Source: Odontocerum albicorne (taxonomy: Eukaryota; Arthropoda; Insecta; Trichoptera; Odontoceridae). From it: a DNA stretch of 64,000 nt. The stretch is taken from the NCBI GenBank assembly GCA_949825065.1, contig OX463862.1:13139592-13203591 (forward strand). The letters are read 5' to 3'. Of this stretch, positions 1-13,200 are shown one piece after another. A program made the position numbers and the translations under genes. Positions within the stretch are counted from its first letter, which is position 1. Every line of letters starts with the position of its first letter. A model generated the notes under the pieces. That model did no database searches. It worked only from the letters and a program-made list of their open reading frames with translations, and had not been told where the DNA came from.

Positions 1-557
1 AACTCAATATAAAGGCTGCAGCGTCCACTTTTCTATCCTTACACTAAAGTTATGTTATTTTTTGTAATACTTTTAATCTCTCAATAAGAGTGGGCTCTAT
101 TCCCAAGTTGGAGCGCCCTTGAGAGCGCCCTTGTATACTCTAAACAGCACTATATAAATTGTTTTTTGTTTATTAATATTGTTTACATAAATTGTGTTCT
201 AATATTGAAGTGAAAAGGTTCAAGCATAGAATGATAGTTTTTCTCATTCATCCATTCATACAGTAACCCTTCAACATATCTGAATTGATACATATTGAAG
301 TGCATAGCCAGAAGGCAACATTATCTTCTACCCCATTAATTGAGCAATCGGGTTTAGAATCATTGCAGTAAGCAAGGAGTTCATTATCGTACGTGTTGGC
401 TATACTCCACACCCTGAAGAGGTAATAACACTCGCACGCATATATTGAGTGCATGTGAGTATTTTTAATAGACGAATTCTCATCAGACTGGGACCCTATT
501 CTAATTTTGTTTTTAAGTCAAGCGTTTTATCAACAGAGCCACGGAGGAGGTCGACAT
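1..557. other. Non-coding; fragment of dispersed repeat near the left edge
   Basis: Positions about 75-160 (GTTGGAGCGCCCTTGAGAG, then a TATATAAA-type run) are a diverged copy of a repeat that recurs at 52.2, 59.0, 59.5 and 62.5 kb. The remainder is AT-rich. Short open frames show no codon pattern or recognisable domain. Confidence 0.4.
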
Positions 558-778
558 CGTACAATATTGAAAATACACCTTTAAACAATTGTACAATAGT
601 GAAAATACACTTTTGAACAATTTTACGATAATGAAAATACACCTTTGAACAATTGTACGATAGTGAAAATACACTTTGAACAATTGTACGATAGTGAAAA
701 TCCACCTTTGAACAATTGTACAATACTGAAAATACACCTTTGAACAATTGTACGATAGTGAAAATACACCATTAAACA
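558..778. repeat. Minisatellite, about 31-32 bp unit, ~7 copies
   Basis: The motif GTGAAAATACACCTTTGAAC followed by AATTGTACGATA repeats about seven times with point changes and one short unit. The minus-strand frames across it are repeat artefacts. Confidence 0.85.
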
Positions 779-2090
779 AATGGAATACAGAATCGCCTTA
801 AGTATGGGAAACAAGTTTTACGTACCACAGCTTGACCCTAAAGTGTTTATCAACGCTACTATTTTGGGCAACGTTGAAATTCCGAATAAATTAGGAAATA
901 TAAAAAAAAAAATATACTCGACATTCTTGAGATTGTTGCAATTCGTGCCATCAAGAAAACCAGCACTGGCTGCCCACCTAATAAATAAAAAATAATTATT
1001 TTCCACATAATAAAACAACCACAAGCCAAAGTGAAATGAGAAAGAAAGTACCGACAGAATAACATAAGACCGGACACTTCATTCGAGAGCGCGTTTTCTT
1101 TAAAAGGTAGCTTGTTAACTTACTTTGTTCAACTAAAATAAGATAGCAAATAATTTTGCTTTCGCCTTTTATTTCTGTGTTGATTCCTCCGCAAAATACT
1201 CTCAGCAAGTCCACTTTCTTGCTGAAAAAACAATTTTTACAGATTATTCCTTGGTTTCTCTCCACAGTACAGATAAATTCCATTAGTAAGGGAAGGGGTC
1301 CTTAAGTAAGAGTTTCGATTGTTCTCGAATAATGCATACTGATTCAGTTCCTTGCGGATTAAATACAGTCAATATTTAAATAAAAACCTCAATGAAACTC
1401 TGTTCACTGAAATAACACTCGCAAACCTGAAATATTCACTCGCAAAACCTACTCGGTATATTTTCAATGCGTGGACCTTTCAAAATGTGCTACTTTCAAT
1501 TACTGACAGTAGTCGTCAATTCGGTAACAAAATTTTCAATATGCGACTGATTTCAAATACTCTCTACGACAGCTGATGTTTTCAATACGATGTCTTATTT
1601 TGAGGCTCTTAAAACTAATTTCATTATTGAGCTTTCTTATAACTTAAGTAAACCACAATGTCAGTATTCAAAAGGTAAAAGCAATTAAGAAATTTCTTGA
1701 GCATAACATACGATGATTTTGATATTTTTCATACTGATTTTCAAACAACTAAAAAATTAAGTTTGATTTTTTAACCTATGTACTCGTATATATAAAGTGG
1801 CCAGTAAAAAAAATTAAAATACAAATTTTGTTAGTAATTGCGGCAACAATTTGGTGCAGGTTAGAAAAGGAAGAAAATCAATAAGAAGTGATCATACAGA
1901 AAGCAAATTGAAGATGCACTTTGTCGTAAACTGCGATTCAACATTGGGCAATGCTATTTATTATTTACAAGCGTACAGTAATAGAATTAAGATAACGATG
2001 TGTAAGGTTTATAAAGAACTGTTTTTTTGTGATACCATCAAGAAGACAGGTAATAGAAGTAACAGATGATAAAAGGAAAAATAAATAAGC
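779..2090. other. AT-rich sequence, no recognisable feature
   Basis: A 71-codon plus frame at 780-995 starts at the edge of the minisatellite. It has no recognisable domain, splice logic or compositional shift, so it is not called. Nothing else stands out. Confidence 0.3.
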
Positions 2091-2099
2091 GTCATAAGG

Positions 2100-2470
2100 C
2101 CAGTACTCTTGTGTGGAGCTTAGATTGAGCAACAACTCAATCTGAAGAACAAAGATGTCGTGTTACCGAAATGCGCATGATGCGATTGATTTCAGAAGTG
2201 AGCAAAAAAGACAAAATAAGGAATCATTAAGAGAGAAATATCAAATTTTACTGAAATTAAGAGGCTGGACTTCGGTAGTACGGACATGTACAAAAGAAAC
2301 CAGGTGAACATGTGGGAAACCAGATACTGGGAATGATCTCTGTAAATAGAGGAACAGGTCATCCAATGAAGTGATATGAGAGATCTGAGCCTGACTCCGG
2401 ATATGGCCTCAGACAAAGCAAGATGTAGAGATGCGATTGGCCACACCGACTTCAAATAAATGGGAAAATG
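2100..2470 (+). mobile_element. Possible LINE reverse-transcriptase tail remnant
   Basis: Near 2375-2460 a plus frame reads SDMRDLSLTPDMASDKARC then RDAIGHTDFK, resembling the end of non-LTR RT proteins (pattern D...L.L.P..A.DR..WR). Frames are broken and similarity is weak. Confidence 0.3.
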
Positions 2471-3019
2471 GGAGGATGATCAAGACACGCCCCGCCAGAT
2501 AATATGAAAGTTCAGTAGTGAAACCAGACTGGAATTAAAATTACGTAGCTAGCATGCTAACTTTGAGATTGAACAAGTAGTATGCAAGAAAATGTAAGCT
2601 TTTATAAGAAAAATTAGTTGAAGTGTTAGATATAGGTTAATTAAATCCGTGGTAAACAAAATAAAGGAAAGCAACAAAGTTAACAGAGAGACCTGTACTA
2701 AAGTATGTTTGATACAAGTATAAAGAGCGAATTTGATCATTTAAGTATAAAGCAAGTAGCAGCTATGAAGGCTTAAAAGTCGAATGCAGCGGTAGAGAAA
2801 AAAATACTTACAGCAAAGTAAATATAACAGGAAAAGTCTAGGATTAAAACAGTCCAGAAAGCTACCCATGATTACATACAAAAGTTCCGAATGAAATAAA
2901 ACTATCCTTCGAAGCAACAGCTATGAAGTCACTCACGGCTTTTGATAGTGATATATTATTTCTGTGATATAATAAGGATACTAAAAAATATAGATGATGA
3001 TAAGCTAGGAAGACATGAA
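2471..3019. other. AT-rich intronic or intergenic sequence
   Basis: Nothing recognisable is seen on either strand. Confidence 0.3.
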
Positions 3020-4075
3020 TGAGAAATTGGAAGTTCTCGAACTAATTGAAACACATAAGAAAGCTGTATAGGAACTCTGTGACAGAGTATTTAATAGGAA
3101 TTTGGAATGAGTTCCTACCACTGATTGAAACTCTTGTAAACAACATAATGCGTAGTTGGAACTCTGTGGTAGAGCATTTGAAAAGAATTTGAAGGATTTC
3201 TGCCAGTTGTTATAACCTACGAAGACAGATGTTCTGAGAATGACCGATGATAGTCGGCCGAGGAGAGCGCTGTTTTTCTGTCCATTGTGGGTCCCGACGG
3301 CCTGGAAGACCCTCTCTCACGGTGTACCGTTCCTATGACAAGGAAGTCAGAGCGTTAGGAATGTCGTGGAGGAAGATTACCAACACCGCCCAAAACCGCT
3401 CTAAATGGAGAAGACTGGTGGCCTCCCTATGCTCCCTTGTGGAGCTTTAAAAGAAGGGTGAATTGACTGATTGATTGATCGACGAAGACAGGTGAGTTGG
3501 AACTTCATGAGACTTACCAGGATTTCTTCAACTGTTTAATAATGACAAACACAGCAGAAATAAAACTATGTGAGTAATTCACAAGAGTTCTGCCACCTAT
3601 GAAGACAGGTGAGTTGGAATATTATGACAAAGAACTCAATAGAAATATTTTATAGTAATTTACTTTGTTATTCCACTAATTAATATACATTAATTCACAC
3701 AACATACGTTTCTACCTCCTGTTTCGAGACTTCATTCTGCTTGAAGATAGTCTTGAGGGAAAAAACGCATGTTGCGGGGATTAATGTAATATCAAAATTA
3801 ATTATTATAAAATATTGTAATATCAAGTATCACAAAATTGAAGCCAAAGCCTTTGATAACTTAACAGGAATTTGTAAGGGATTTCTCCAACTGGTAAATA
3901 ACCATAAAGACAGCCGAGTCGAAAATCTTCGGAATTTTGAAGCAATTTAGCCACTGGTTGAAATTTATAGACAGCCGAGTTGAAACTTGAAGAACTTAAC
4001 AAGAATTTGGAAGGAGTTCCGCAACAGGTTAATAACCATGAAGACAACCATATTGAGGCTCTGCAACAGATGGTG
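3020..4075. repeat. Degenerate tandem repeat, ~70-80 bp unit
   Basis: A motif (GAAGACAGGTGAGTTGGAA, then AACTTAACAGGAATTTGGAA, then a segment ending in CAACTGGTTAATAACC) recurs with many changes at about 3030, 3110, 3480, 3600, 3850, 3910 and 3970. A LINE tail interrupts it at 3229-3482. It lies directly downstream of exon e. Confidence 0.55.
3229..3482 (+). mobile_element. LINE 3' end insertion with target duplication
   Basis: The plus frame reads RRPGRPSLTVYRSYDKEV and WRKITNTAQNRSKWRRLVA, the C-terminal tail pattern of non-LTR reverse transcriptases. It ends in a (TTGA)-like tail near 3462-3480. The 9-bp CGAAGACAG is present at 3220-3228 and again at 3483-3491, consistent with a target-site duplication in the tandem repeat. 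Strongly 5' truncated, as is usual for LINEs. Confidence 0.7.
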
Positions 4076-4100
4076 ACCGTCGATGGCGAAGTATGGTTAC

Positions 4101-4265
4101 CTCGATATGTTCATCCCCAGTAATCTGGTCGCGCAGCCAGTGCAGCAGCAGCTCCGCGAGGACCTTGTGCTCCATGATGTCCATGTCCCGGCGCACCGTA
4201 TACAGGACCTCCACTTGTATCAGGGGCAGTGCTGACAGAGAGCTGCTCTTGTACAGTGATGAGAA
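4101..4265 (-). CDS. IVNS1ABP: BTB-BACK gene exon e: BACK domain
   Basis: A 165-bp exon encodes 55 residues, with LPLIQVEVLYTVRRDMDI and LLLHWLRDQITGDEHIE. The acceptor TTTTTTGCAG precedes 4265 and a GTAACC donor follows 4101. It matches the BACK segment in which a Leu-rich helix is followed by a W(L/V) helix. No further exon can be recognised between 4100 and the left window edge, so the next intron is at least 4.1 kb. Confidence 0.78.
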
Positions 4266-7200
4266 CTGCAAAAAATAATATTATTTTAGAATGGATCATT
4301 AACTGTTGTAATTGAGAACATTGGAGATAAAGCAGTTTATTACACATACCATTACGCCATTTCCCTATAGGGTTATGCAGAGAGGACAGAGTGATTTTCC
4401 TATCTCGACACACATCCTTCACCTCTTCCACATCCATACAACTTCTACGATTTCTATGACTTTCTACCTTTCCTTCTTTTAGATCAATCATGTCGAAGTT
4501 GTAACAATTTTTTTAATTTATATGTACAAAGACGTGGGCCAATTGGTGGGGTGTCCCTCGACCAGAAGGATGTTATGAGATGGACCCAGACCTTTTGATA
4601 GTTTATTTCTTAAATGTATTCTCTTTGCCATTATCTTGAAATATATCTGCATTTTCAGGATATATGTACAGTACCCGGCGGTAAGTAATACACATTGGGC
4701 GTAAGAAAGAGACTGTCGGCTATAATCGGCTAACTTTGGTTTTGAAGAGCGTTGTCTCTGTCATTCATACACGTGTTCCGTCGCGATTCGTCAGTCAATT
4801 GTGCGACAGAGACGCTGCTCTACAATGCCGAAGTTAGCTGATTATGGCCGACAGTCTCTTTCTTAAGCCCGATGTGTATTACTTACCGCCGGGTACTGTA
4901 CATACTATGTTGCTATCAATTAACCAATATTTTTTCAGTCAATCGTGTGACAGAGACGGCACTCTACAATGCCGAAGTTAGCTGATTATGGCCGACAGTC
5001 TCTTTCTTAAGCCCGATGTGTATTACTTACCGTTGTACATACTATGTTGCTATCAATTAACCAAAAATTTTTTAATCAACTCCGGTGTCACTTTGTGAAA
5101 CTATACAATTAATATTAAATTAAAACACGGTTGCTTTGTATTATTCTCTTTTATTTAAAATTAAAACACGGTTACTTTGTTTTATTCCCCTTTATTTAAA
5201 ATTAAAACACGGTTACTTTGTTTTATTCCACTTTATTTAAAATTAAAACACGGTTACTTTGTTTAATTCCACTATATTACTTAGTGAACAACAATCATAG
5301 TGTAATTAATATATACTTAAGTTCTTGACAACTCACCTGACGATGACACAGCGGGTGTTAAATGCATTGTGATTTACAATAAACAAAGTGGAATTAAACA
5401 AAGTTACCGTGTTTTAATTTTAAATAAAGTGGAATAAAACAAAGTAACCGTGTTTTAATTTATATTAACCTTTATTTATTTATTTATTGATTACATATCT
5501 TAAAGATTCGTAATCAATATATGACTATTCTCCTGAAAATCCATAATCTATTGTTATTATGAAGTAGTTCAAATAAGCTGAGATACTTACATTGTCAGCG
5601 ATGTACTTGTCCACATTGGTCCTGGCTGTTCCAGCGAGTCCCGGTAGAGCCCTGACCGCCAGGCATGTGTCTCGGGCCAACCAGGCTCCGGCCAGGAACC
5701 TGCCGCAGCGCGCCACCACCTCGTCCACGCGCAGCTGCCAGGCGCACAGGTACACGGAACGGACCTGGACCAGCAAATACTCAAATTTAAATTGACAATC
5801 GGAAAGAAGTATGATTTTTATACTAGCAAACATATTAAAGATATTTTCGATCTGTAAAGAGGAACATCGACAACGGCTAGTCAAATGCTACGTTTGATCA
5901 GTGCTATTGCATGGAGTAGAATCATGGATCCTCAAAGTTGGTAGTATGAACCGACTGGAAGCATTCGAAATGTGGATACACCGGAGAATGCTACGGATAC
6001 CCTGGACGGATATGGTTAGCAATACAAGGGTTCTTGAAAGAGCCAAAGTTGATAGCGAGTTGCTGACTAATATTAAAATCCGAAAGGTGTCCTATTTGGG
6101 TCATGTACTTAGAGGAGCAAAGTACAAACTACTGCACCTGATCATCCAAGGCAAAATAGAGGGCCGAAGAGGTGTTGGCAGGAGGCTAATCTCCTGGCTC
6201 CGCAATATACGTGATTGGACTGGTATAAGAAGCGTTGAGGATCTTTTTCGGGCTGCCGGGAACAAAGATGCCTACTGCCAAGTGATATTCAACATTGGGG
6301 GAACCTGACATGACACCGAGAAGAAGAAGAAAGAGGAATGAAGAGTGTATATTGAGGTATATAAGAGTATTAATTGAAATGTATTAAAGAAGTTAATTAC
6401 ATAGTTTTTTTTCCTCATATGGTACACTCTCATCAACCGATTGAAGAGAATGTCCATGTTCTGAAAGAAAGTGGACCTTATTGCAGAGATACAGAGGAGA
6501 ATTGGGATAATTATACTAAAGAAAATGTAGCATGGTCCCAGTGACGCTTCACAAATTTGCCCCAATACAACCTTGTAATGACATTCAGTAATTTTAATTA
6601 TTTTAACAACTTTAATATAAGCCTAAATTCTAATAAATAGCAAGTTATTTAGGTAAATACATTACATAAAACTAACAATAATGACAGATTAATACATCTT
6701 GTTACAAATTAGGAAAAATGTGGCAGTTTGTTAAAATCAAATAATATTTGGCGACTTCGTCAAAAATCACTATGTTAGTCTACATTGGCTAGGGATGAGG
6801 TATACGATAATTGGATTTTTGATTTTTTATACATGAAATTAAATGTTCGTATTTAGTATTAATTCATAGTGGATCTTGGCATATTTAAAGATAGATACAA
6901 ATCATACAATACATTAGAAAATCAGTATAATGAAAATTAGGAATTAAAACGTTAGTTTAGAGAAAAGCAATTTTTCGATTTATAAAAAAACTATTCGATT
7001 TGTAAAAAAAAAACGATTTTACCTCATCCCTTTGAGATATGACATTTCAAACGTCACAGGGACCATGCTACATTTTCTTAAGTATAACAATGAAAAATTA
7101 CATCGACATTAATTTATATTTGTTAACAATTTTTGTGGATTAAGGATAAAAATTTAAATGTTCCAAACAGGGTTAACAAAGTCCAACCTAGGAGGTTTAT

Positions 7201-10200
7201 TGTCATGTATCAATCTCTTCTAACCAACCACAAAGAGTGCTAAATAAGCCTTTAGTAGAAACATTTTTTTTATTCTGAGTACCAACAGGAATTTAACCCA
7301 CAACCCTCGGGTTGAAAGATAGGTGTCTTATCAACACCATGGAAGAAGTTGTATCGTTTTACATTTTCATTATATACAGTACTAACTGGTGGAGTTTATG
7401 CCATTCAGAAATCTCTTTTAATCAACCAGAAAACCCTCAATTTGAAAGACCAGTCTAATGAAAGGTCACGGAGGTCGCCTTTTTACCAGAAATGAATGAA
7501 ACTGTCGAGCTCCTAATGATGTACAGAATTTGTATTATGATGCGAACGCAAAAAAGAAAATCACCTGGTTAGCAGGCACACTCAGCTTGCCGGTGTAGGC
7601 ATAGTCCACGAGCGACTGCAGGGCCATCTTCTCGCAGGGGCCGCTCAGCTTGTAGGACAGGGGCAGCACCACCGCACTTGATCCACCGCTGCGGTCCTAG
7701 GGGCAAAAGCACGAGACATTAATATCAAGTATTGGTTAATCCATTTCTTCAACGTTCAATTGAGTGGTGAAGTGCCAAACCAGCCTATACAACAAATATG
7801 TTGAAATGAGATAATGGAGCTCAAAATCTTTGGGTTATTATAAATCAAATGTTGTGTTATTAATGTTTTTTATTCATTGAACACATTAATAGCACAACAA
7901 TACAATAAAAATTTAAAAAATAATCTAATATTATGACAAGATTATTTGATGATTCAAGATTTTTTGTTTGATAGGCAAATTTGGCATAAAGTATATCACA
8001 AAAATCGCTTTGCCAAAAAAAATGATAGATGGCAGCAGTAGTACCATTTAGAATTATGAAGTAAAGGCACTTCTGGCTTATAAAGAAACGTTATGTGACT
8101 CAAATTTTAACACTATAATTCGGAAATTCTAGGATGAGTCCTGTGACAGCTCACAAATTTGCCCCAATACAACCTTATGTAATGTATTTACCTAAATAAC
8201 TTGCTATTTATTAGAATTGAGGCTTATATTAAAGTTGATAAAATAATTAAAATTACTGAACATCGTTACAAGGTTGTATTGGTGCAAATTTGTGAGCTGT
8301 CACAGGACTCATCCTAGAATTTCCGAACTATAACTCATTTTTGTTTTTTAGGCTGGTTTGAACACAATTGACGTCAATGAGTTTCTTCTACAGTTTTGTC
8401 TTCAATTATTATAATTCTAGCTAGCATTTTTGTTAAAAAAATTGGTTTTTTGTTCTTCAAAAAGAAATAAAATTCATTTAAACTGGGAGATATTGACGAA
8501 AAATATTGAAATTTCGCAAAAATAGAGGTTTGGAACGAAAAACACGAAAACTCGTAGAACAAATGTCGTGATTTTGTACATATATTCGTAAACTTGGTCC
8601 TCAATGGCACTTTTAAGAGTAAAAAGTGTGAAGTTTTGGTGTATGACTAAGGAACGTTCATACACATTTAGCAGGTTTTGACGTTTTATATCACAATTAA
8701 ATGGAAAATAAATGAAAATTTTTAATTAAAAAAAAACAACAAACATGTCTGCTATAATAAAGATATGGGATGGAGGCATACTTTTATGCATTAATTTTGA
8801 ATTAAGAATGGCGGGGCAATTATTAATGGGAAAGGATTTGTGTTTTGATTGGAGCTTTGAATATCTTTTTTTTTAGTTTTGGATGGTTGATTTTATTTTT
8901 ATAAGGGCACCGTGTGTGTCTCCCCACTGAATGGTGTTATTGTTAAAGTAGGAAAAGTTATCTGGTGCGATGTATAGATCGTTCAGCCAGAAGAGTCATT
9001 TTGCAATAGTGTGAGTAACACTCTCTGTATTACACAACTTTTTGTAGTGGTATAGGTTTTAGAATGTCACACGATTGGTTCGCGCAGAGCGCACGTTTGT
9101 ATTGTTGTTAAAATACTCGGTTAATAGAAAAACACTACCATGGCGAAATTAGAGTGCGATTTTTGTCTAATGTAATGTATAATTCAAAAATGTTTCCAAA
9201 GCTTAGAATGTACTTTGCTATAACTTAAAGTTTCCTAGAATTTAGTATCACTCCATCCACTGTTATTTTAAAACTTTATAATTTGGCATTGTAAATATGT
9301 AATTATGATACATTTATATGTTAAATAATCTTACATTCATTTTATTTTTATGTCCTATAATCTAATTAAAGCTAGCAAACATTTTTACTTTATAATACTT
9401 GTACTTATATTTATTTTTAATCTTGAAAAATTCCATTCTTGTTAAAATATTTAATGTTTCCTAGAATCTGCCATGCCTAAACAATTAATATGTTAAATAA
9501 ACTTACTTTCATTTTATTTTTATGATTTTTACAATTTAAGCTGACAGCATTTTTAATTTACACACACTTGTGTGTTCATTTCAATGTTTGAATATAAAAT
9601 ATTATTTTCATATTTTTTTGCTTTTTCCCTTCATTAAATAAAAAATATAGTGACAGGTTTTGTTACTAAACGCACTGTTACTCACACTATTACAAAATTA
9701 CTCTTCTGGCTGAATGATCTATATAAGGATTTTTTTTTAAGTTACCGTAGAGAGATTGTTTTTCCCGCCATTTTATAGTAAGAATTTTATTTTCAAGAAA
9801 TCGCAGTAGGCTACAGACTTATTGTTGGCGGGGCTGTGTGTTTTGACATGCCTGATGTAGATGGATAAAAAAATCAATCATTGTTCTATCAATTTTGCCA
9901 TCATCCTACTAAATTCTGAGAGTGTTGATTAAAATATATCCACATCCGAGTCAGCTATTGTGTTGTACTTTCGGCGCATTCTCTCTATTGGGTTATAGAA
10001 GCCTGTGTTATTCCTAAATGTAGCTATGCTGTACAAAGTAGGTCTTCTAATAGCTCGAGAGGGAATACTGAAGTCAATACATTACAGAGTCGCAGGTGAG
10101 TTTTGAATTTTTTTATGATTGTGTATAAACCACTTAAGTATTTCTTAAAAATGAAAAATTCTAAGGAAGAAAATTGAGTTGGAAGCAGTCGTTTGGATTA

Positions 10201-13200
10201 AAAGTAATATTTTCATAGAATTGTTGGCAATACAAAACAATATCAAATGCCTCTTCTTTTCTGAGTATAGGGAATGATATGCCACATTTCTTGTGAAGTG
10301 ATAGCATTGCAAATGCATGATAATTCAACAGAATCTCTCAAGTCTCTATACCAGCCATGGCCAAACTATGGCTCGCAAACCAAGTCCAGTTCGCAACGTC
10401 CATTTATGTGGCCCGGTTGGCATGCAGCGGGATGTCACACGACATAAACTACATTAGCATAACCTAGTAATGCAGTTATTTTGTACTTATTCTTTTGCTA
10501 TAAAAATAGTATTTTGTACATGCTTGTTTCTTTGCATATATTACACTTGTATACACTTTTTTCTTTGCATTTATTACGTTTGTATACACTTGATTCTTCG
10601 CATTTATTGTGCTTGTATACACGTGTTTCTTTGCATTTATTATGCATGTATACATTTGTTTCTCTGCATTTAGTACGCTTGTATAAATTGTGTCTTTTCA
10701 TTTATTATGCTTGTATACACTTGTTTCTTTGCATTTATTATGCTTGTATACACTTTTTTCATTGCATTTATTACGTTTGTACAGTTGTTTCTTTGCATTT
10801 ATTATGCTTGTATGTATACACGCGTTTCTTTGCATTTATTATGCATGTATACATTTGTTTCTCTGCATTTAATACGCTTGTATAAATTGTGTCTTTTCAT
10901 TTATTAAGCTTGTATACACTTGTTTCTTTGCATTTATTACGCTTGTATACACTTACGAGTATTTCTTTGCATTTATTATGCTTGTATACACTTTTTTCTT
11001 TGCATTTATTACGTTTGTATACAGTTGTTTTTTTGCATTTATTAAGCTTGTATACACTTGTTTCTTTGCATTTATTACGCTTGTATTGTGTCTTTGCATC
11101 TATTACGCTTGTATGCACTTGTTTCTTTGCATTTATTACATTTGTATATACTTTGTTTCTTTGCATTTATTATACTTGTATACACTTGTTTCTTTGCACT
11201 TATTACGCTTGTAAACACTTGTTTCTTTGCATTTATTTCACTCATTTACACTTGTTTATTTGCTTTTATAACGCTCGTATAAATTTGTTTCTTTGCTTTA
11301 ATTACAATTAAAATTATATAATAAAACAATTAAAATGATACATAAGTAAGCAGGTACACAAGTCAAAATTATTACAGAAATTTTACAATATATCGTACAC
11401 AGTTGATTATATTATATGATACGGAGCCGTCTCGAGTCAGCTGTTCGCACCTCACCACACCAATTCAACGAATTATAAAGGCTTTTCCATCCTTATTCTT
11501 TCAAAATTTGATACACTTGATCGATACACATTTTATCCACACTTCTTGTATCTGTGGTAGGACAATAAGTTCAGTGGGGCATAATTGAAAGACTTGGAGG
11601 TATTTTAAGAACCCCTGCCTCTATTGAGATATTAGTATGATCATTAAAATATTTTAATAAGGTTTATACAATATTTCTTGTTTAATCTAATTAATGTATA
11701 ATGGTACAGTCGTCCCTAGAATTAAGCGCCAGCATGGACCACAGCCCTGAATGTATTCTGAGAGGAATGATAATGAAATCGAGCATACCTGATCGGCAGT
11801 GAACAGTTCCATGAGGTAGGGGGAGGCGGCAGCCAGCACGGCCCTGTGGGCGGGCACTTCCACACACCCCGTCTGGAAATATGACAAATTATTGATTTAT
11901 TATTGCATATTAGTTGTTATCTCATATAGCTGGTATCCTATAAATAATATCACATATCTGGTATCCTATAAATAATATCATATAGCTGGTATCCTATAAA
12001 TAATATCATATAGCTGGTATCCTACAAATAATATCATATAGCTGGTATCCTATAAATAATATCATATATCTGGTATCCTATAAATAATCTCATATAGCTG
12101 GTATCCTATAAAAACAGACAATTCAGAAGAGTTGAAACATTCCCTTTTACAATATCTTGTCTACGTGTTACAGATTTAGAAATATAGTAGAGTATATTAT
12201 ACACAAAAGACAAATAAAAAAATACATTTAAGGGGTAAAAATATGTATTCCTGATCAAATTTCTTGTTTCATACTTGTACTTTTCACATATGGGTTGTTA
12301 AAATACTCACATATTGACAACCCATCATTACATATTGACAATCCTTCATTATACTCACATAATGACAATTCATTATTATATGTACAAAATGATAAATCAT
12401 TATAATCACAAAATGATATCCCTTCAAAATCTATTATAATACTCACATAATGACATCCCTTCATTATACTCACATAATGACATCCCTTCATTATACTCAT
12501 ATGACAACCCTTCATTATATTAACATAATAATAAAGCATTGCCATACTCAGATAATAACAACCCTTCATCATGTTCAGATAATGACAACCCTTCATTATA
12601 TTCACATAATTACACTTCTCCATTATACATAATCTGTTGTTAAAAATAAGTGAACGCATACGTATTACTGCACACAACAGGGCCAGGACCCAGAAGGCCC
12701 ATGACAATATTCTGTGCAAGAAAAAAACACTTCATTAACACATATCAATGGGCATGGTTTTATATATATACACACTCGTCTTTCCTCTTCACAGACCGAA
12801 AATAGCTTATACACAAACAAAAACATCCTCAGAATAATAATAATTGTTATCTAGTTATAAGTTAGTATGCAGGTGTCAACTATTTCATCAACTTATTTTT
12901 CCATGGCTATATGTCCTAAGTGAGATACAGGCAAAAGCGAAGTTTACTGGGAACACTACAAATGAAAGGGTAATGAACTCAGATCCATATAATTTTTTTT
13001 TTTTTTAAGAATAGATATGACCAAAGTCATATGTATCCTTAATGCCCTCGAAAACTAGGCGGAAAAAGTGCCTGTGTCGTTCGAGGGGAGTAGCACAGTG
13101 CGAGGTTCAAACCGACGATCTTTCGCACAGAAGTCCAGCGTGTTACCGCGCAGCCGTGCACCTCAAATTAGATGTCCATTTTAAATTACCTTTTATTACG

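Noticed and set aside
560..775. CRISPR-like regular repeats (also 11.9 and 27.5 kb)
   Set aside because: Units are contiguous with no unique spacers and the genome is eukaryotic; these are minisatellites.
780..995. 71-codon plus frame next to the 32-bp repeat
   Set aside because: No domain, no splice logic, AT-rich codons; best explained by chance.
1..4100. Kelch-repeat exons of the BTB-BACK gene
   Set aside because: No frame on the minus strand shows the GG...Y..W kelch pattern; those exons must lie outside the window.
5587..5795. Alternative frames on both strands across exon d
   Set aside because: Shadows of the GC-rich exon; only the VRSVYLCAWQL frame has domain and splice support.
10060..10105. 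Exon ending at the GCAGGTGAG string
   Set aside because: A single donor-like match without an open frame related to the BTB-BACK protein and without an acceptor.
10470..11311. Overlapping plus and minus frames up to 140 codons rich in Leu, Cys, Tyr, His
   Set aside because: They translate a 33-bp minisatellite; every frame is open because the unit lacks stops in several phases.
12255..12719. 154-codon minus frame with MKGCHY-type repeats
   Set aside because: Tandem-repeat artefact.
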